Notes: a model not told the origin generated them from the sequence alone. Counted from the stretch's first letter, positions 28,297 to 39,867 are shown. The stretch: DNA of 64,000 bases from Flavobacterium limicola (GCF_003634755.1 NZ_RBXA01000005.1:27831-91830), one strand, 5' to 3'. Program-made: numbers and translations.

Positions 28297-29289
28297 TTAT
28301 TCTTTATCTAGTTTGTATTTTGCTAAATCCATACCGAAGTTCAAATTTTTAACTGCAACAAGTTCATCAAGTTCAGTTAAAGATTTTTTACCAAAATTAC
28401 GGAATTTCATTAGGTCATTTTTATTGAACGATACTAAATCACCAAGTGTATCAACTTCAGCCGCTTTCAAACAATTTAATGCTCTTACAGAAAGATCCAT
28501 ATCAACAAGCTTAGTTTTAAGCAATTGTCTCATGTGCAATGACTCTTCATCATATGATTCTGTTTGTGCAATTTCGTCAGCCTCGAGTGTAATTCTTTCG
28601 TCAGAAAACAACATGAAGTGGTGAATTAAAACTTTTGCAGCTTCAGTAAGAGCATCTTTAGGATTGATAGAACCATCAGTTTTTATTTCAAAAACTAATT
28701 TTTCGTAATCTGTTTTTTGCTCTACACGGAAGTTTTCAATAGCATATTTTACATTTTTTACCGGAGTAAAAATTGAATCTGTAAAAATAGTTCCAATTGC
28801 AGCATTCTGCTTTTTGTTTTCTTCAGCAGGAACATAGCCTCTACCTTTTTCGATTGCTAAATCGAAATTAAGTTTGATTTTACTGTCTAAATTACAGATA
28901 ACTAGTTCTGGATTCAAAACTTGGAAACCTGAAATAAATTTTTGAAAATCACCAGCTGTTAATTGGTCTTTACCTGAAACAGAAATAGTAACTGATTCAT
29001 TATCGATGTCTTCAATTTGACGTTTGAAACGTACTTGTTTAAGATTAAGGATAATTTCGGTAACGTCTTCAACAACTCCTGAAATAGTAGAAAACTCATG
29101 ATCTACACCTTCAATGCGAACAGATGTAATTGCATAACCTTCTAATGCTGAAAGCAAAACTCTTCTAAGTGCATTACCAACGGTCAATCCGTAACCAGGT
29201 TCTAAAGGTCTGAATTCAAATTTACCTTCAAAATCGGTTGAATCGATCATGATAACTTTATCGGGCTTCTGAAAATTAAATATTGCCAT
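28297..29289 (-). CDS. rpoA: RNA polymerase alpha subunit
   Basis: A 330-residue alpha subunit. The N-terminal dimerisation domain has [19 protein letters not shown]. The C-terminal DNA-binding domain is complete, with [18 protein letters not shown] and [17 protein letters not shown]. The usual place between rpsD and rplQ supports the call. Confidence 0.97.
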   Translation of the reverse strand: MAIFNFQKPDKVIMIDSTDFEGKFEFRPLEPGYGLTVGNALRRVLLSALEGYAITSVRIEGVDHEFSTISGVVEDVTEIILNLKQVRFKRQIEDIDNESVTISVSGKDQLTAGDFQKFISGFQVLNPELVICNLDSKIKLNFDLAIEKGRGYVPAEENKKQNAAIGTIFTDSIFTPVKNVKYAIENFRVEQKTDYEKLVFEIKTDGSINPKDALTEAAKVLIHHFMLFSDERITLEADEIAQTESYDEESLHMRQLLKTKLVDMDLSVRALNCLKAAEVDTLGDLVSFNKNDLMKFRNFGKKSLTELDELVAVKNLNFGMDLAKYKLDKE

Positions 29290-29310
29290 AAATTTCGACT
29301 AAGTCAATTA

Positions 29311-29916
29311 TTATTTGTTGTACAACTCTACGATTAATTGTTCTTTAATGTTTTCTGGGATTTGAAGTCTCGCAGGTACAGAAACGAAAGTACCTTCTTT
29401 GATATCATTATTCCAAGTAATCCATTCATAAACATGACTTGAATTAGATAAAGAACGTTCGATAGCTTCTAAAGATTTAGATTTTTCACGAACTGCAACT
29501 TTATCACCAGGCTTAAGGTGGTAAGAAGCAATATTTACAACATCACCGTTAACAGTGATATGTCTGTGAGAAACAAGTTGTCTCGCTCCTCTTCTTGAAG
29601 GGGCAATACCCATTCTAAAAACAACGTTATCTAATCTTGCTTCACACAATTGTAAAAGAACCTCACCAGTAACACCTTTAGTAGCTGATGCTTTTTTGAA
29701 TAAACCTCTGAATTGTTTTTCTAAAATTCCGTAAGAATATTTAGCTTTTTGTTTCTCCATTAACTGGATAGCAAATTCAGATTTTTTACCTCTTTTTTTA
29801 GCCATCCCGTGTTGTCCGGGTGGATAATTTCTTCTTTCGAAAGCTTTGTCGTCTCCGAAAATTGCTTCGCCAAATTTACGGGCGATTCTTGTACTTGGAC
29901 CAGTATATCTTGCCAT
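29311..29916 (-). CDS. rpsD: 30S ribosomal protein S4
   Basis: 201 residues with the N-terminal [19 protein letters not shown], the [15 protein letters not shown] segment and the S4 RNA-binding domain [20 protein letters not shown]. No zinc-binding Cys cluster. It is preceded by a 92-base spacer with a hairpin, long for this operon, which could be a leader-type regulatory site. Confidence 0.97.
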   Translation of the reverse strand: MARYTGPSTRIARKFGEAIFGDDKAFERRNYPPGQHGMAKKRGKKSEFAIQLMEKQKAKYSYGILEKQFRGLFKKASATKGVTGEVLLQLCEARLDNVVFRMGIAPSRRGARQLVSHRHITVNGDVVNIASYHLKPGDKVAVREKSKSLEAIERSLSNSSHVYEWITWNNDIKEGTFVSVPARLQIPENIKEQLIVELYNK

Positions 29917-29936
29917 TTTAAATTGTTTAAGATTGA

Positions 29937-29969
29937 GGTTATGAATTCAGGTCTTATCCTTCAATAACC
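29937..29969. promoter_or_regulatory. Hairpin in the rpsK-rpsD spacer
   Basis: GGTTATGAA and TTCAATAACC pair with a single bulge around a 14-base loop, just upstream of rpsD. S4 represses its operon in other bacteria, so an mRNA control site is possible but unproven. Confidence 0.35.
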
Positions 29970-30008
29970 GATATTCAATCTAGGTTATACTATGATTATT
30001 TTTGAGTA

Positions 30009-30392
30009 TTAAACTCTACGTCTTTTTGGAGGACGACATCCGTTGTGAGGCATTGGAGTAACATCGATAATCTCTGTAACTTCAATTCCACCGTTATGCA
30101 AAGAACGGATAGCAGACTCACGTCCGTTTCCTGGTCCTTTTACATAAACCTTTACTTTTTTAAGTCCAGCTTCAAGAGCTACTTTACTACAATCTTCTGC
30201 TGCCATTTGGGCTGCGTATGGAGTATTCTTTTTAGAACCTCTAAAACCCATTTTACCAGCTGATGACCAAGAAATAACTTCACCTTTTTTGTTTGTCAAA
30301 GAAATGATGATATTGTTAAAAGTAGCAGAAATATGAGCTTCTCCCGTTGATTCAACGATAACTTTACGTTTTTTTGCAGTTGCTTTAGCCAT
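30009..30392 (-). CDS. rpsK: 30S ribosomal protein S11
   Basis: 127 residues, with [20 protein letters not shown] near the start and the typical end [13 protein letters not shown]. It follows rpsM by eight bases. Confidence 0.97.
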   Translation of the reverse strand: MAKATAKKRKVIVESTGEAHISATFNNIIISLTNKKGEVISWSSAGKMGFRGSKKNTPYAAQMAAEDCSKVALEAGLKKVKVYVKGPGNGRESAIRSLHNGGIEVTEIIDVTPMPHNGCRPPKRRRV

Positions 30393-30400
30393 ATTACTTA

Positions 30401-30775
30401 TTATTTAGTTGCTTTTTTCTTGTTGGCAACAGTTTTTCTTTTACCTTTTCTTGTTCTAGAGTTATTCTTAGTTCTTTGTCCTCTTAAAGGAAGACCAGTT
30501 CTATGACGGATACCTCTATAACAACCAATATCCATTAAACGTTTGATGTTTAAAGAAACTTCCGAACGTAATTCTCCTTCAATTTTAAAAGCTGATACCG
30601 CCTCACGAATTGCTCCGATCTCGTCATCATTCCAATCTTGAACTTTTTTATCTTGGCTAACTTGAGCTTTTTCTAAAATCTCAATAGCTCTACTATTTCC
30701 TAATCCGAAGATGTAGGTAAGTGCTATAACACCTCTCTTATTTTTCGGGATATCTACCCCTGCTATTCTTGCCAT
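30401..30775 (-). CDS. rpsM: 30S ribosomal protein S13
   Basis: 124 residues, [20 protein letters not shown] at the start and a basic end [19 protein letters not shown]. It follows rpmJ by two bases. Confidence 0.97.
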   Translation of the reverse strand: MARIAGVDIPKNKRGVIALTYIFGLGNSRAIEILEKAQVSQDKKVQDWNDDEIGAIREAVSAFKIEGELRSEVSLNIKRLMDIGCYRGIRHRTGLPLRGQRTKNNSRTRKGKRKTVANKKKATK

Positions 30776-30777
30776 AA

Positions 30778-30894
30778 TTATCCTTGTCTTTGTTTAAATC
30801 TAGGATTCTTTTTGTTTATTACGTACAATCTCCCTTTTCTTCGCACAATTTTGCACTCGGGACTTCTCTTTTTTACTGAAGCTCTAACTTTCAT
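30778..30894 (-). CDS. rpmJ: 50S ribosomal protein L36
   Basis: A 38-residue protein read on the minus strand from ATG at 30894: [20 protein letters not shown] and then a typical NPRFKQRQG end. Only one Cys (residue 14) remains of the zinc-binding set, so this is the zinc-independent form. It lies in the normal place between infA and rpsM. Confidence 0.95.
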   Translation of the reverse strand: MKVRASVKKRSPECKIVRRKGRLYVINKKNPRFKQRQG

Positions 30895-30906
30895 TTTGAA
30901 TATCCT

Positions 30907-31122
30907 TTAATATCTATAAGTAATTCTTGCTTTTGACAAATCGTAAGGGCTCATTTCTAGTTTCACTTTATCACCAGGTAATAATTTGATGTAATGCATA
31001 CGCATTTTTCCAGATATGTGGGCGATTACAATATGTCCATTTTCTAACTCTACACGGAACATCGCATTTGATAATGCTTCAATGATTGATCCGTCTTGTT
31101 CTATTGCTGATTGTTTTGCCAT
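30907..31122 (-). CDS. infA: Translation initiation factor IF-1
   Basis: 71-residue S1/OB-fold protein with [20 protein letters not shown] and [20 protein letters not shown]. It lies between secY (three bases away) and rpmJ. Confidence 0.97.
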   Translation of the reverse strand: MAKQSAIEQDGSIIEALSNAMFRVELENGHIVIAHISGKMRMHYIKLLPGDKVKLEMSPYDLSKARITYRY

Positions 31123-31125
31123 AAG

Positions 31126-32472
31126 TTAAGCTACTGCTTTTCTATTTTTACCACTTTTCATTAAACCATCATAATGTTTATTCAACAAGTATGAATTGAT
31201 TTGTTGCATCGTGTCTATGGCAACTCCAACCATAATTATTAATGAAGTACCTCCAAAAAACATTGCCCAAGATTGTTGAACATCCATAACACTCACAACA
31301 ATTGCTGGGAACACAGCTATCAAAGCAAGAAATAAAGATCCTGGAAAAGTTATTAAAGACATCACTTTATCAAGATAATCAGAAGTTTCAACTCCAGGTC
31401 TAATACCCGGAATAAAACCACCACTTCTCTTTAAATCATCAGACATTTTATTAGTAGGAACTGTGATTGCAGTATAAAAGAATGTAAATACAATTATTAA
31501 AGTTGCAAATACAAAATTATACCAAAAACCAAACATATTACTAAAAGCGCCAACGATTGATTGTGATGCATCTGATTTAGACAAACCTGCTAAGGCTGCT
31601 GGAATAAACATAATTGCTTGCGCAAAAATTATTGGCATAACCCCAGAAGCATTAAGCTTCAAAGGAATCCATTGTCTGTTTCCACCCAACATGTCTTGTT
31701 CAAAATCACCTGATGTTGTACGACGCGCATATTGAACAGGAATCTTCCTGATCGCCATAACCAATAGCACACAACAAATGATAACTAATAACCAAATGAT
31801 AATTTCAATAACTAACAACATCGGTCCACCATTATTATTGGTAACTCTTGTTGTAAACTCTTGAATAAAAGCCTGAGGTAATCTAGCCAAAATTCCAACC
31901 ATGATTAACAAAGAAATACCATTTCCAATTCCTTTATCAGTAATTTTTTCTCCTAACCACATGGCAAAAATTGTCCCTGTAACTAAAATAACAACTGAAG
32001 AAAATAAGAATTCAAATGAATTGAATCCCAATAAAAATGCATTACTAGGTAACGTTCTATATAAATTATAGATATAAGTTGGACCTTGAACTAAAGTAAT
32101 TCCTATTGTCAACCAACGAGTAATTTGATTAATCTTTTTTCTACCGCTTTCTCCATCACTTTGAAGTTTTTGCAAATAAGGAATCGCAATTCCCATTAAC
32201 TGAACAACAATAGAAGCAGAAATATAAGGCATAATTCCTAAAGCAAAAACAGAAGCTTGAGAAAATGCACCTCCAGTAAACATGTCAAGAATTGAACCAA
32301 TTCCTTCTTTAGTTTGCCCAGCTAAATTACCTAACTGTGTAGCGTCAATACCTGGCAGGGTTACTTGAGCCCCAAAACGATACACTAAAAGCAGACCCAA
32401 TGTTATTAGGATTCTATTTTTCAGTTCCTCGATTTTCCAAACATTACTTATTGATTCAATAAATTTCTTCAT
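31126..32472 (-). CDS. secY: Preprotein translocase subunit SecY
   Basis: 448-residue channel subunit of the Sec translocon with about ten membrane helices. The N-terminal ELKNRILITLGLLLVYRFGA, the KIPVQYARR loop and the late GFIPGIRPGVETSDYL are family hallmarks. It is in the spc operon after rplO. Confidence 0.97.
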   Translation of the reverse strand: MKKFIESISNVWKIEELKNRILITLGLLLVYRFGAQVTLPGIDATQLGNLAGQTKEGIGSILDMFTGGAFSQASVFALGIMPYISASIVVQLMGIAIPYLQKLQSDGESGRKKINQITRWLTIGITLVQGPTYIYNLYRTLPSNAFLLGFNSFEFLFSSVVILVTGTIFAMWLGEKITDKGIGNGISLLIMVGILARLPQAFIQEFTTRVTNNNGGPMLLVIEIIIWLLVIICCVLLVMAIRKIPVQYARRTTSGDFEQDMLGGNRQWIPLKLNASGVMPIIFAQAIMFIPAALAGLSKSDASQSIVGAFSNMFGFWYNFVFATLIIVFTFFYTAITVPTNKMSDDLKRSGGFIPGIRPGVETSDYLDKVMSLITFPGSLFLALIAVFPAIVVSVMDVQQSWAMFFGGTSLIIMVGVAIDTMQQINSYLLNKHYDGLMKSGKNRKAVA

Positions 32473-32485
32473 ATTAATTGAAAAA

Positions 32486-32938
32486 TTACATTGTTACAGC
32501 TTCTCCACCAGCAGCTTCAATAGCAGCTTTTGCAGTAGCAGTAAATTTGTGAGCGGTTACTTTTAATTTTGCTGTCAATTCACCTCTACCTAAAATCTTA
32601 ACGATTTCATTTTTAGTAGCTAAACGATTAGCAACATAAACTGTCATATCAACAGTATCTTTAATAACACCGTTATCAACTAAAAGTTGAAGTGTATCAA
32701 GATTTACACCTTCGTAATCTTTACGATTGATGTTTGTAAAACCAAACTTAGGCACACGTCTTTGAAGTGGCATTTGCCCACCTTCAAAACCAATCTTTTT
32801 AGAATAACCAGAACGAGATTTTGCTCCTTTGTGACCTCTTGCAGAAGTACCACCTTTTCCAGAACCTTCTCCTCTACCTAATCTTTTATTTTGATTGTGT
32901 GTAGAACCTTCAGCAGGTTGTAAGTTACTTAAATTCAT
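32486..32938 (-). CDS. rplO: 50S ribosomal protein L15
   Basis: 150 residues with the glycine-rich [20 protein letters not shown] start and [13 protein letters not shown]. It lies between rpmD and secY. Confidence 0.97.
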   Translation of the reverse strand: MNLSNLQPAEGSTHNQNKRLGRGEGSGKGGTSARGHKGAKSRSGYSKKIGFEGGQMPLQRRVPKFGFTNINRKDYEGVNLDTLQLLVDNGVIKDTVDMTVYVANRLATKNEIVKILGRGELTAKLKVTAHKFTATAKAAIEAAGGEAVTM

Positions 32939-32949
32939 AACAGTATTTG

Positions 32950-33132
32950 TTATTTAGCTTCTTCAACAGAAACTAAGTGTTTAACTTTATTTATCATCCC
33001 AAGGATTGTAGGGTTTGAATCATGCTCTACAACTTGTCCCATTTTACGTAGACCTAAAGCTTCTAATCCTCTCTTTTGAGTAAGAGGACAGTTGATTTTG
33101 CTTCTAACTTGTTTTACTAATAATTTAGCCAT
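32950..33132 (-). CDS. rpmD: 50S ribosomal protein L30
   Basis: 60-residue protein, [20 protein letters not shown] at the start and [14 protein letters not shown] near the end. Short form usual in bacteria. Confidence 0.96.
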   Translation of the reverse strand: MAKLLVKQVRSKINCPLTQKRGLEALGLRKMGQVVEHDSNPTILGMINKVKHLVSVEEAK

Positions 33133-33144
33133 AATTTCCTTGAA

Positions 33145-33672
33145 TTAACCTTTAAAAACTTTTTCTAAAGAAACACCTCTTTGTTTTGCAACAGTATAAG
33201 CGCTTCTCATTTGTAATAAAGCATCAAAAGTTGCTTTTACTACGTTGTGAGGATTTGAAGATCCTTGAGATTTAGATAATACATCATGAATTCCTACTGA
33301 CTCAAGAACTGAACGAACAGCTCCACCAGCAATAACTCCTGTACCATGAGAGGCAGGAATTAAGAATACACGTGCACCACCAAATTTACCTTTTTGTTCG
33401 TGAGGAACTGATTGACCGTTTAAAGGAATTTTTACTAAATTTTTCTTAGCATCTTCTACTGCTTTCGCAATTGCTTCAGAAACATCTTTAGATTTCCCTA
33501 ATCCGTGTCCAACCACTCCATTTTCATCACCTACAACTACAATAGCAGAAAAACCAAAAGCTCTACCACCCTTTGTAACCTTAGTAACACGATTTACACT
33601 TACCAAACGATCTTTTAATTCAAGTCCACTTGGTTTTACTAACTCTACATTCTTGTATTTACTATTAGACAT
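33145..33672 (-). CDS. rpsE: 30S ribosomal protein S5
   Basis: 175 residues: the N-terminal double-stranded RNA-binding part ([20 protein letters not shown]) and the C-terminal [20 protein letters not shown] with [10 protein letters not shown]. Confidence 0.97.
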   Translation of the reverse strand: MSNSKYKNVELVKPSGLELKDRLVSVNRVTKVTKGGRAFGFSAIVVVGDENGVVGHGLGKSKDVSEAIAKAVEDAKKNLVKIPLNGQSVPHEQKGKFGGARVFLIPASHGTGVIAGGAVRSVLESVGIHDVLSKSQGSSNPHNVVKATFDALLQMRSAYTVAKQRGVSLEKVFKG

Positions 33673-33678
33673 ACTATA

Positions 33679-34029
33679 TTAGAATTTAAGTCCAGCCGCT
33701 CTTGCGCCTTCCGCTAATGATTTAATACGTCCGTGATATAAATAACCTCCTCTATCGAAAGTTACTACGTCTATCCCAGCTTTTAAAGCTTTTTCAGCAA
33801 CTAGTTTTCCAACTGCTGTAGCAACTTCAATGTTCGTACCGTTACCTATTTCTTTTTCTCTTGAAGAAGCCGCCAACAAAGTAACTCCGTTTACGTCATC
33901 AATAAGTTGAGCGTAAATTTCTTTGTTACTTCTAAATACAGATAGTCTTGGATTAGTAGCAGTACCACTAATTGTCTTTCTAATTCTGAATCTAATTCGT
34001 TGTCTTCTTTCAGGTTTTGTTAATGACAT
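33679..34029 (-). CDS. rplR: 50S ribosomal protein L18
   Basis: 116 residues with [20 protein letters not shown] and the end [20 protein letters not shown]. It binds 5S rRNA. Confidence 0.97.
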   Translation of the reverse strand: MSLTKPERRQRIRFRIRKTISGTATNPRLSVFRSNKEIYAQLIDDVNGVTLLAASSREKEIGNGTNIEVATAVGKLVAEKALKAGIDVVTFDRGGYLYHGRIKSLAEGARAAGLKF

Positions 34030-34040
34030 AATCTTATTTT

Positions 34041-34583
34041 TTAAGCTGATTTACCTGCTTTTCTTCTTAATACTTCACCTACAAATTTAACACCTTTTCC
34101 TTTGTAAGGCTCAGGCTTACGGAAACCTCTGATTTTCGCAGCTACCTGACCTAAAAGTTGTTTGTCAAATGATGTTAATTTAACAATCGGGTTTTTACCT
34201 TTTTCAGATATAGTCTCTAAAGTTACTTCAGGAGCAATTTCTAAAACTATATTGTGAGAGTAACCAAGTGCTAAATCTAATTTTTGTCCTTGATTTGAAG
34301 CTCTATAACCAACTCCTACCAATTCTAATGACTTAGTGAAACCATCTGTAACACCTATAATCATGTTATTGATTAAAGATCTATACAAACCGTGTTTTGC
34401 TCTTTGGTCTTTGTGATCAGAAGATCTATCTACTTGAACTAGATCCCCTTCAACAGTTACAGTTACGTCCGAAAACTCCTGAGTTAGTTGACCATTTTTT
34501 CCTTTTACCGTAATAATACCATTTGCAACTGAAACAGTTACTCCTGCTGGTATTGTTACTGGGCTTTTACCTATTCTTGACAT
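34041..34583 (-). CDS. rplF: 50S ribosomal protein L6
   Basis: 180 residues, [18 protein letters not shown] at the start and [20 protein letters not shown] at the end, with the two duplicated L6 folds. Confidence 0.97.
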   Translation of the reverse strand: MSRIGKSPVTIPAGVTVSVANGIITVKGKNGQLTQEFSDVTVTVEGDLVQVDRSSDHKDQRAKHGLYRSLINNMIIGVTDGFTKSLELVGVGYRASNQGQKLDLALGYSHNIVLEIAPEVTLETISEKGKNPIVKLTSFDKQLLGQVAAKIRGFRKPEPYKGKGVKFVGEVLRRKAGKSA

Positions 34584-34601
34584 CTTATATAGTCTTTAAA
34601 A

Positions 34602-35000
34602 TTAGTATACGTAACAAATTACTTCGCCACCAACATTCAATTGTTTAGCTTTCTTTCCAGTCATTAAGCCTTTAGAAGTAGAAACAATAGCAATTCCTAA
34701 TCCGTTAAGGATTCTAGGAATACTTGAAGAACTTGAATATTTACGTAAACCTGGTTTACTAATTCTTTGGATATCTTTAATTACTGACTCTTTAGTATCT
34801 TTATCATACTTCAAAGCGATTTTGATTGAACCCTGAACAGCGTTGTCTTCAAATTTGTAACTCAAGATATAACCTTGATCAAATAAGATCTTAGTTATTT
34901 CTTTTTTTAGATTAGACGCAGGAATTTCGACAACTTTGTGGTTTGCAGCCACAGCGTTACGAACTCTTGTCAAATAATCTGCAATAGGATCTGTATACAT
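34602..35000 (-). CDS. rpsH: 30S ribosomal protein S8
   Basis: 132 residues, [20 protein letters not shown] at the start and [20 protein letters not shown] near the end. In other bacteria S8 represses the spc operon by binding its mRNA. Here an unusually long 123-base spacer with two inverted repeats precedes the gene. Confidence 0.97.
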   Translation of the reverse strand: MYTDPIADYLTRVRNAVAANHKVVEIPASNLKKEITKILFDQGYILSYKFEDNAVQGSIKIALKYDKDTKESVIKDIQRISKPGLRKYSSSSSIPRILNGLGIAIVSTSKGLMTGKKAKQLNVGGEVICYVY

Positions 35001-35070
35001 ATGTATTAATTTGCGGTCTTGGTTTTCAACAAACGATTTGCCGAACCTTAAACCAATTTATAAATATTTA

Positions 35071-35122
35071 TGATACAGACAAAACGTAAGTTAAGTCTGT
35101 ATCAGAACGTAATAAATTACGT
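35071..35122. promoter_or_regulatory. Two inverted repeats in the rpsN-rpsH spacer
   Basis: TGATACAGAC (35071-35080) pairs perfectly with GTCTGTATCA (35095-35104). ACGTAAT-AA-ATTACGT (35107-35122) is a second, near-continuous palindrome touching the rpsN stop. Neighbouring genes are only 0-30 bases apart, so the spacer is conspicuous. It could be an mRNA regulatory or processing site. Confidence 0.5.
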
Positions 35123-35123
35123 A

Positions 35124-35393
35124 TTACCAAGATGCTTTTTTAACACCAGGTATCAATCCGTTATTTGCCATCTCACGAAATGTAACACGTGAAAGACCGA
35201 ATTGACGCATATATCCTCTTGGTCTACCTGTTAATTTACAACGATTATGCAAACGAACTGGCGAAGCATTTTTTGGTAACTTTTGCAAACCTACGAAATC
35301 TCCAGCTTCTAACAAAGCTTTTCTTTTCTCAGCATACTTAGCTACTGTTTTTTCTCTCTTAACCTCGCGGGCTTTCATTGATTCTTTAGCCAT
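35124..35393 (-). CDS. rpsN: 30S ribosomal protein S14
   Basis: 89-residue long form without the zinc-binding Cys set: only the Cys of [20 protein letters not shown] remains. It ends in the usual [11 protein letters not shown]. Confidence 0.97.
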   Translation of the reverse strand: MAKESMKAREVKREKTVAKYAEKRKALLEAGDFVGLQKLPKNASPVRLHNRCKLTGRPRGYMRQFGLSRVTFREMANNGLIPGVKKASW

Positions 35394-35396
35394 GTC

Positions 35397-35948
35397 TTAA
35401 TTCTTTTTAAAAGGTAATCCTAATTCTGTCAATAGAGACTTTGCTTCTTTATCTGTTTTTGCAGTAGTTACAAAAGAGATATCCATTCCTGAAATTTTGT
35501 TTACTTTATCAATATCAATTTCTGGGAAAATGATTTGCTCCAAAACTCCAAGATTATAATTTCCTCTTCCGTCAAAACCCGTAGCTTTAATACCACTGAA
35601 ATCTCTTACACGTGGTAAAGCAGAAGTAATAAGTCTATCTAAAAACTCATACATTCTTTCTCCACGCAAAGTAACTTTTGCTCCAATAGGCATCCCTTTT
35701 CTCAATTTGAATGACGCAACGTCTTTCTTTGAAATAGTAGATACTGCTTTCTGTCCAGTGATCTTTGTTAACTCATCAACCGCATAGTCAATTAGTTTTT
35801 TATCAGATACAGCTGCACCAACTCCTTTACTTAAAACGATTTTTTCCAATTTTGGAACTTGCATTACGTTTACGTATCCGAATTCCTCTTTAAGAGCAGC
35901 AATTACTCTGCTCTTATATTCTTCTTTTAGTCTAGGTATATACGCCAT
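35397..35948 (-). CDS. rplE: 50S ribosomal protein L5
   Basis: 183 residues, [20 protein letters not shown] at the start with [20 protein letters not shown] and [20 protein letters not shown]. Contacts 5S rRNA. Confidence 0.97.
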   Translation of the reverse strand: MAYIPRLKEEYKSRVIAALKEEFGYVNVMQVPKLEKIVLSKGVGAAVSDKKLIDYAVDELTKITGQKAVSTISKKDVASFKLRKGMPIGAKVTLRGERMYEFLDRLITSALPRVRDFSGIKATGFDGRGNYNLGVLEQIIFPEIDIDKVNKISGMDISFVTTAKTDKEAKSLLTELGLPFKKN

Positions 35949-35950
35949 TA

Positions 35951-36265
35951 CTACAGTACTTGATTAGATTTTTTTGAAAATCTTACTTTCTTATCTCCTT
36001 CTACTCTAATACCAACTCTTGTTGTTTCCTTAGTTTTAGGATCAATTAAAGAAATATTAGATATTTGTATAGAAGCTTCCTTCTTTACGATACCACCTTG
36101 AGGGCTTTTCGCACTTGGTTTCGTGTGTTTTGAAACCATGTTTACACCTTCAACAATCGCTTTGTTCTTCTCACGGTAAACACGTAATACTTTACCTTCA
36201 GCACCTTTATGGTCTCCAGCAATTACTCTTACAATGTCACCTGATTTTATTTTTAGCTTTATCAT
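35951..36265 (-). CDS. rplX: 50S ribosomal protein L24
   Basis: 104 residues with the KOW motif [20 protein letters not shown] at the start. It follows rplN by 11 bases. Confidence 0.97.
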   Translation of the reverse strand: MIKLKIKSGDIVRVIAGDHKGAEGKVLRVYREKNKAIVEGVNMVSKHTKPSAKSPQGGIVKKEASIQISNISLIDPKTKETTRVGIRVEGDKKVRFSKKSNQVL

Positions 36266-36276
36266 CTTAAAACGAA

Positions 36277-36645
36277 TTAAAGCACTTCTGGTGCTAATGA
36301 TACAATTTTCATGAATTGTTTTTCACGAAGTTCTCTTGCTACCGGACCAAAAACACGAGTTCCTCTCATTTCACCAGCAGCATTCAATAACACACATGCG
36401 TTGTCATCAAATCTAATGTATGAACCATCGGCTCTTCTTACTTCTTTTTTGGTACGTACAACAACTGCAGTTGAAACAGCTCCTTTTTTAACGCTTCCGT
36501 TAGGAGCAGTATCTTTGATAGAAACTACAATCTTGTCACCAACAGAGGCATACCTTCTTTTGGTACCTCCTAAAACACGGATAGTTAAAACTTCCTTTGC
36601 TCCAGTGTTATCTGCTACTTTTAGTCTTGATTCTTGTTGTACCAT
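36277..36645 (-). CDS. rplN: 50S ribosomal protein L14
   Basis: 122 residues, [20 protein letters not shown] at the start and the end [20 protein letters not shown]. Confidence 0.97.
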   Translation of the reverse strand: MVQQESRLKVADNTGAKEVLTIRVLGGTKRRYASVGDKIVVSIKDTAPNGSVKKGAVSTAVVVRTKKEVRRADGSYIRFDDNACVLLNAAGEMRGTRVFGPVARELREKQFMKIVSLAPEVL

Positions 36646-36647
36646 AA

Positions 36648-36908
36648 TTATTTAGCTCTTTCTAAGATTTCAACTAACCTCCAACATTTTGTTTTACTTA
36701 AAGGACGCGTTTCGCTAATCCTTACAGTATCTCCAACGTTACAGTCGTTCATTTCGTCGTGTGCGTGATACTTTTTAGTTTTCAACACGAACTTACCGTA
36801 TAATGGGTGTTTTACTTTACGCACTTCAGCAACAACAATAGACTTATCCATTTTGTCAGAAGTAACAACACCAACTCTTTCTTTTCTTAAATTTCTTTTT
36901 TCTTCCAT
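36648..36908 (-). CDS. rpsQ: 30S ribosomal protein S17
   Basis: 86 residues with [20 protein letters not shown] and [20 protein letters not shown], the OB-fold core of S17. Confidence 0.97.
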   Translation of the reverse strand: MEEKRNLRKERVGVVTSDKMDKSIVVAEVRKVKHPLYGKFVLKTKKYHAHDEMNDCNVGDTVRISETRPLSKTKCWRLVEILERAK

Positions 36909-36925
36909 CTTTCAGCAGACTACAG

Positions 36926-37111
36926 TTATTGTCTTTTAGTAAGTTCGGTAGCCAATCTTGCAACTGTTCTTCTCACACTTCTAATTTGAAGTGGATTCTC
37001 AATTGGTGAAATAGCGTGAGCCATTTTTAGATCAGCATATGTTTTCTTAGTCTGGCTAAGCTTTTCTTGCAACTCCGCTGCAGAAAGATCTTTTATTTCT
37101 GATTGTTTCAT
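36926..37111 (-). CDS. rpmC: 50S ribosomal protein L29
   Basis: 61 residues starting MKQSEIKDLSAAELQEKL. I use ATG 37111, because the longer frame to 37147 overlaps rplP and adds residues foreign to the family. The end RRTVARLATELTKRQ is typical. Confidence 0.96.
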   Translation of the reverse strand: MKQSEIKDLSAAELQEKLSQTKKTYADLKMAHAISPIENPLQIRSVRRTVARLATELTKRQ

Positions 37112-37124
37112 AATATAATATAAA

Positions 37125-37550
37125 TTATGCTTCGAAATCTCTAGCAACGACGAATTTAGTTTTTACCGGAAGCTTTTGTGCTGCAAGACGTAACGCCTCT
37201 TTTGCAACTGACAAAGGTACTCCTCCAACTTCAAACATAATTCTTCCGGGTTTAACAACGGCAGCCCAATACTCAACTGCACCTTTACCTTTACCCATAC
37301 GTACCTCAAGAGGTTTCTTAGTAATTGGTTTGTCTGGAAATATTTTGATCCATAATTGTCCTTCTCTTTTCATAAAACGAGTTGCAGCAATACGCGCAGC
37401 CTCGATTTGACGAGAGGTTAAGAACATTCCATCTTCATGTACAGATTTAATACCAAACATTCCATTAGAAAGTTCATGTCCTCTTTGAGAATTTCCTTTC
37501 ATTTTACCTTTTTGTACCTTACGGTATTTTGTTCTTTTAGGCTGTAACAT
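37125..37550 (-). CDS. rplP: 50S ribosomal protein L16
   Basis: 141 residues, [20 protein letters not shown] at the start, with [20 protein letters not shown] and [16 protein letters not shown]. Confidence 0.97.
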   Translation of the reverse strand: MLQPKRTKYRKVQKGKMKGNSQRGHELSNGMFGIKSVHEDGMFLTSRQIEAARIAATRFMKREGQLWIKIFPDKPITKKPLEVRMGKGKGAVEYWAAVVKPGRIMFEVGGVPLSVAKEALRLAAQKLPVKTKFVVARDFEA

Positions 37551-37569
37551 TTTTCTTTAGTTTAAAAAT

Positions 37570-38328
37570 TTACTTTCGTTTACGAGCGTCTGGTTTTCCA
37601 CCTTTGTTAAAAGGTTTTCTATCTCCTCTTGGAGAATCACCACCTTTACCACCAGCACCAGATTGTTTTTTGTCCATTCCGGCAAGTGGAGAAAGATCTC
37701 TCTTTCCATAAACTTCACCTTTCATGATCCATACTTTGATTCCCATTCTACCGTAAGTAGTATGAGCTTCAGCCAAAGCATAATCAATATCAGCTCTGAA
37801 AGTTGATAGAGGAACTCTACCTTCTTTAAAACCTTCCGAACGAGCCATCTCAGCACCATTCAAACGACCAGAAATCAAAACTTTGATACCCTCTGCGTTC
37901 ATACGCATAGAAGCAGCAATAGCCATTTTGATTGCACGTCTGTAAGAAATTCTGCTTTCGATTTGACGACAGATGCTTGTAGCAACTAGATACGCGTCAA
38001 GCTCAGGTCTTTTGATTTCAAAGATGTTGATTTGAACCTCTTTGTCAGTAATTTTCTTAAGTTCTTCTTTCAACTTGTCTACCTCTTGTCCACCTTTTCC
38101 GATAATGATACCAGGTCTAGCAGTAGTGATAGTAACGGTTACAAGTTTCAAAGTTCTCTCGATGATCACTTTTGATACACTAGCTTTTGATAAACGAGCA
38201 TGGATATACTTTCTGATTTTATAATCTTCGGCAAGCTTATCACCGTAATCATTTCCACCATACCAGTTTGAGTCCCATCCTCTGATGATACCAAGTCTAT
38301 TTCCAATTGGATTTGTCTTTTGTCCCAT
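37570..38328 (-). CDS. rpsC: 30S ribosomal protein S3
   Basis: 252 residues with the KH domain ([20 protein letters not shown]) and the C-terminal [14 protein letters not shown] segment ([19 protein letters not shown]). Residues from about 222 onward are a Gly/Lys/Arg-rich tail. Confidence 0.97.
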   Translation of the reverse strand: MGQKTNPIGNRLGIIRGWDSNWYGGNDYGDKLAEDYKIRKYIHARLSKASVSKVIIERTLKLVTVTITTARPGIIIGKGGQEVDKLKEELKKITDKEVQINIFEIKRPELDAYLVATSICRQIESRISYRRAIKMAIAASMRMNAEGIKVLISGRLNGAEMARSEGFKEGRVPLSTFRADIDYALAEAHTTYGRMGIKVWIMKGEVYGKRDLSPLAGMDKKQSGAGGKGGDSPRGDRKPFNKGGKPDARKRK

Positions 38329-38334
38329 CTTGTA

Positions 38335-38745
38335 TTAAATTGCTTGTGTGTTATTAATAGATCCAAGCACGATTGTTACGTGATTAGAACGTTTTCTAAT
38401 TCTGTGAGCACGACCTTGTGGAGCTGGACGAAGTCTTTTCAACATCATTCCACCATCAACTGTAATCGTTTTAACAAATAACCCAGCTTCTTCCATATTA
38501 GCGTCAGGGTTTTTTGCTTGCCAGTTGGCAATTACAGATAAAACCAATTTTTCTAATTTTCTTGAAGCTTCTTTAGAACTGAATCTTAAGATGTTAAGTG
38601 CTCTCTCTACCTTCTGACCTCTTACCAAGTCCGCTACTAAGCGCATTTTTCTAGGTGAAGTAGGGCAGTTATTCAATTTTGCGAAAGCTATAGACTTATT
38701 AGCCTCTTTTCTCGCATCTGCTGTTTCTCTTTTACGAACTCCCAT
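38335..38745 (-). CDS. rplV: 50S ribosomal protein L22
   Basis: 136 residues. The core [20 protein letters not shown] and the tunnel-lining end [20 protein letters not shown] are clear. Confidence 0.97.
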   Translation of the reverse strand: MGVRKRETADARKEANKSIAFAKLNNCPTSPRKMRLVADLVRGQKVERALNILRFSSKEASRKLEKLVLSVIANWQAKNPDANMEEAGLFVKTITVDGGMMLKRLRPAPQGRAHRIRKRSNHVTIVLGSINNTQAI

Positions 38746-38751
38746 TGCTTC

Positions 38752-39030
38752 TTATTTTTTACCTTTATTTTTTGCTCCAGCATGACCTCTAAAAGATCTA
38801 GTTGGTGAAAATTCTCCTAATTTGTGACCTACCATGTTTTCTGTTACGTAAACTGGTACAAATTGACGACCGTTATGAACTGCGATAGTTTGTCCAACGA
38901 AGTCTGGAGTAATCATAGAAGCTCTAGACCAAGTCTTTACTACTCCTTTATTTCCACCAGCGATGTTTTCTTGAACTTTCTTGTCTAACTTATAATGAAC
39001 AAAAGGTCCTTTTTTTAATGAACGTGCCAT
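38752..39030 (-). CDS. rpsS: 30S ribosomal protein S19
   Basis: 92 residues, [20 protein letters not shown] at the start and [20 protein letters not shown] at the end. Confidence 0.97.
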   Translation of the reverse strand: MARSLKKGPFVHYKLDKKVQENIAGGNKGVVKTWSRASMITPDFVGQTIAVHNGRQFVPVYVTENMVGHKLGEFSPTRSFRGHAGAKNKGKK

Positions 39031-39036
39031 ATCTTA

Positions 39037-39861
39037 TTATTTCTTTCTACGTTCTACGATATACTTGTTACTCGGGTTTTTCTTAGAACGAGTTCTATAA
39101 CCTTTAGCTGGTATTCCATTTCTTGAACGTGGATGTCCACCAGAAGAGCGTCCTTCACCACCACCCATTGGGTGATCGACAGGGTTCATTGCAACAGGTC
39201 TTGTTCTAGGTCTTCTTCCTAACCATCTTGTTCTACCTGCTTTACCAGATACAACTAATTGGTGGTCTGAATTAGAAACCGCTCCAATTGTAGCCGAACA
39301 AGTCAACAAGATTAATCTTGTTTCCCCAGAAGGCATTTTAATTGTAGCATATTTTCCATCTCTTGCCATCAATTGAGCAAATGTTCCAGCGGAACGAGCG
39401 ATTACAGCCCCTTGCCCTGGTCTCAATTCGATACAAGAAATTACAGTTCCAAGTGGAACTCTACTTAAAGGTAAAGTATTACCAATTTCAGGTTGAGATT
39501 CTGGACCAGAAACTAATTTCTGACCAACTTTCAATCCGTTTTGAGCAATAACATATGTTTTCTCTCCATCAGCATAAGCTAACAAAGCGATAAATGCAGT
39601 ACGATTTGGATCATATTCGATTGATTTCACTGTAGCCGGAATTCCTTCTTTTGTACGTTTAAAATCAATGATACGATATCTCTGCTTGTGACCACCACCC
39701 GTATAACGCATGGTCATCTTTCCTTGACTATTTCTACCACCAGAGTTTTTTATCGGCGCTATCAAAGAGCGTTCCGGCTTATCAGTTGTAATGGCGTCAT
39801 AACCATTCACAACTCTAAATCGCTGACCTGGGGTAATAGGTTTTAATTTTCTTACTGACAT
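39037..39861 (-). CDS. rplB: 50S ribosomal protein L2
   Basis: 274 residues with [20 protein letters not shown] and the peptidyl-transferase-proximal [20 protein letters not shown] near the end. Confidence 0.97.
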   Translation of the reverse strand: MSVRKLKPITPGQRFRVVNGYDAITTDKPERSLIAPIKNSGGRNSQGKMTMRYTGGGHKQRYRIIDFKRTKEGIPATVKSIEYDPNRTAFIALLAYADGEKTYVIAQNGLKVGQKLVSGPESQPEIGNTLPLSRVPLGTVISCIELRPGQGAVIARSAGTFAQLMARDGKYATIKMPSGETRLILLTCSATIGAVSNSDHQLVVSGKAGRTRWLGRRPRTRPVAMNPVDHPMGGGEGRSSGGHPRSRNGIPAKGYRTRSKKNPSNKYIVERRKK

Positions 39862-39867
39862 TTTATC

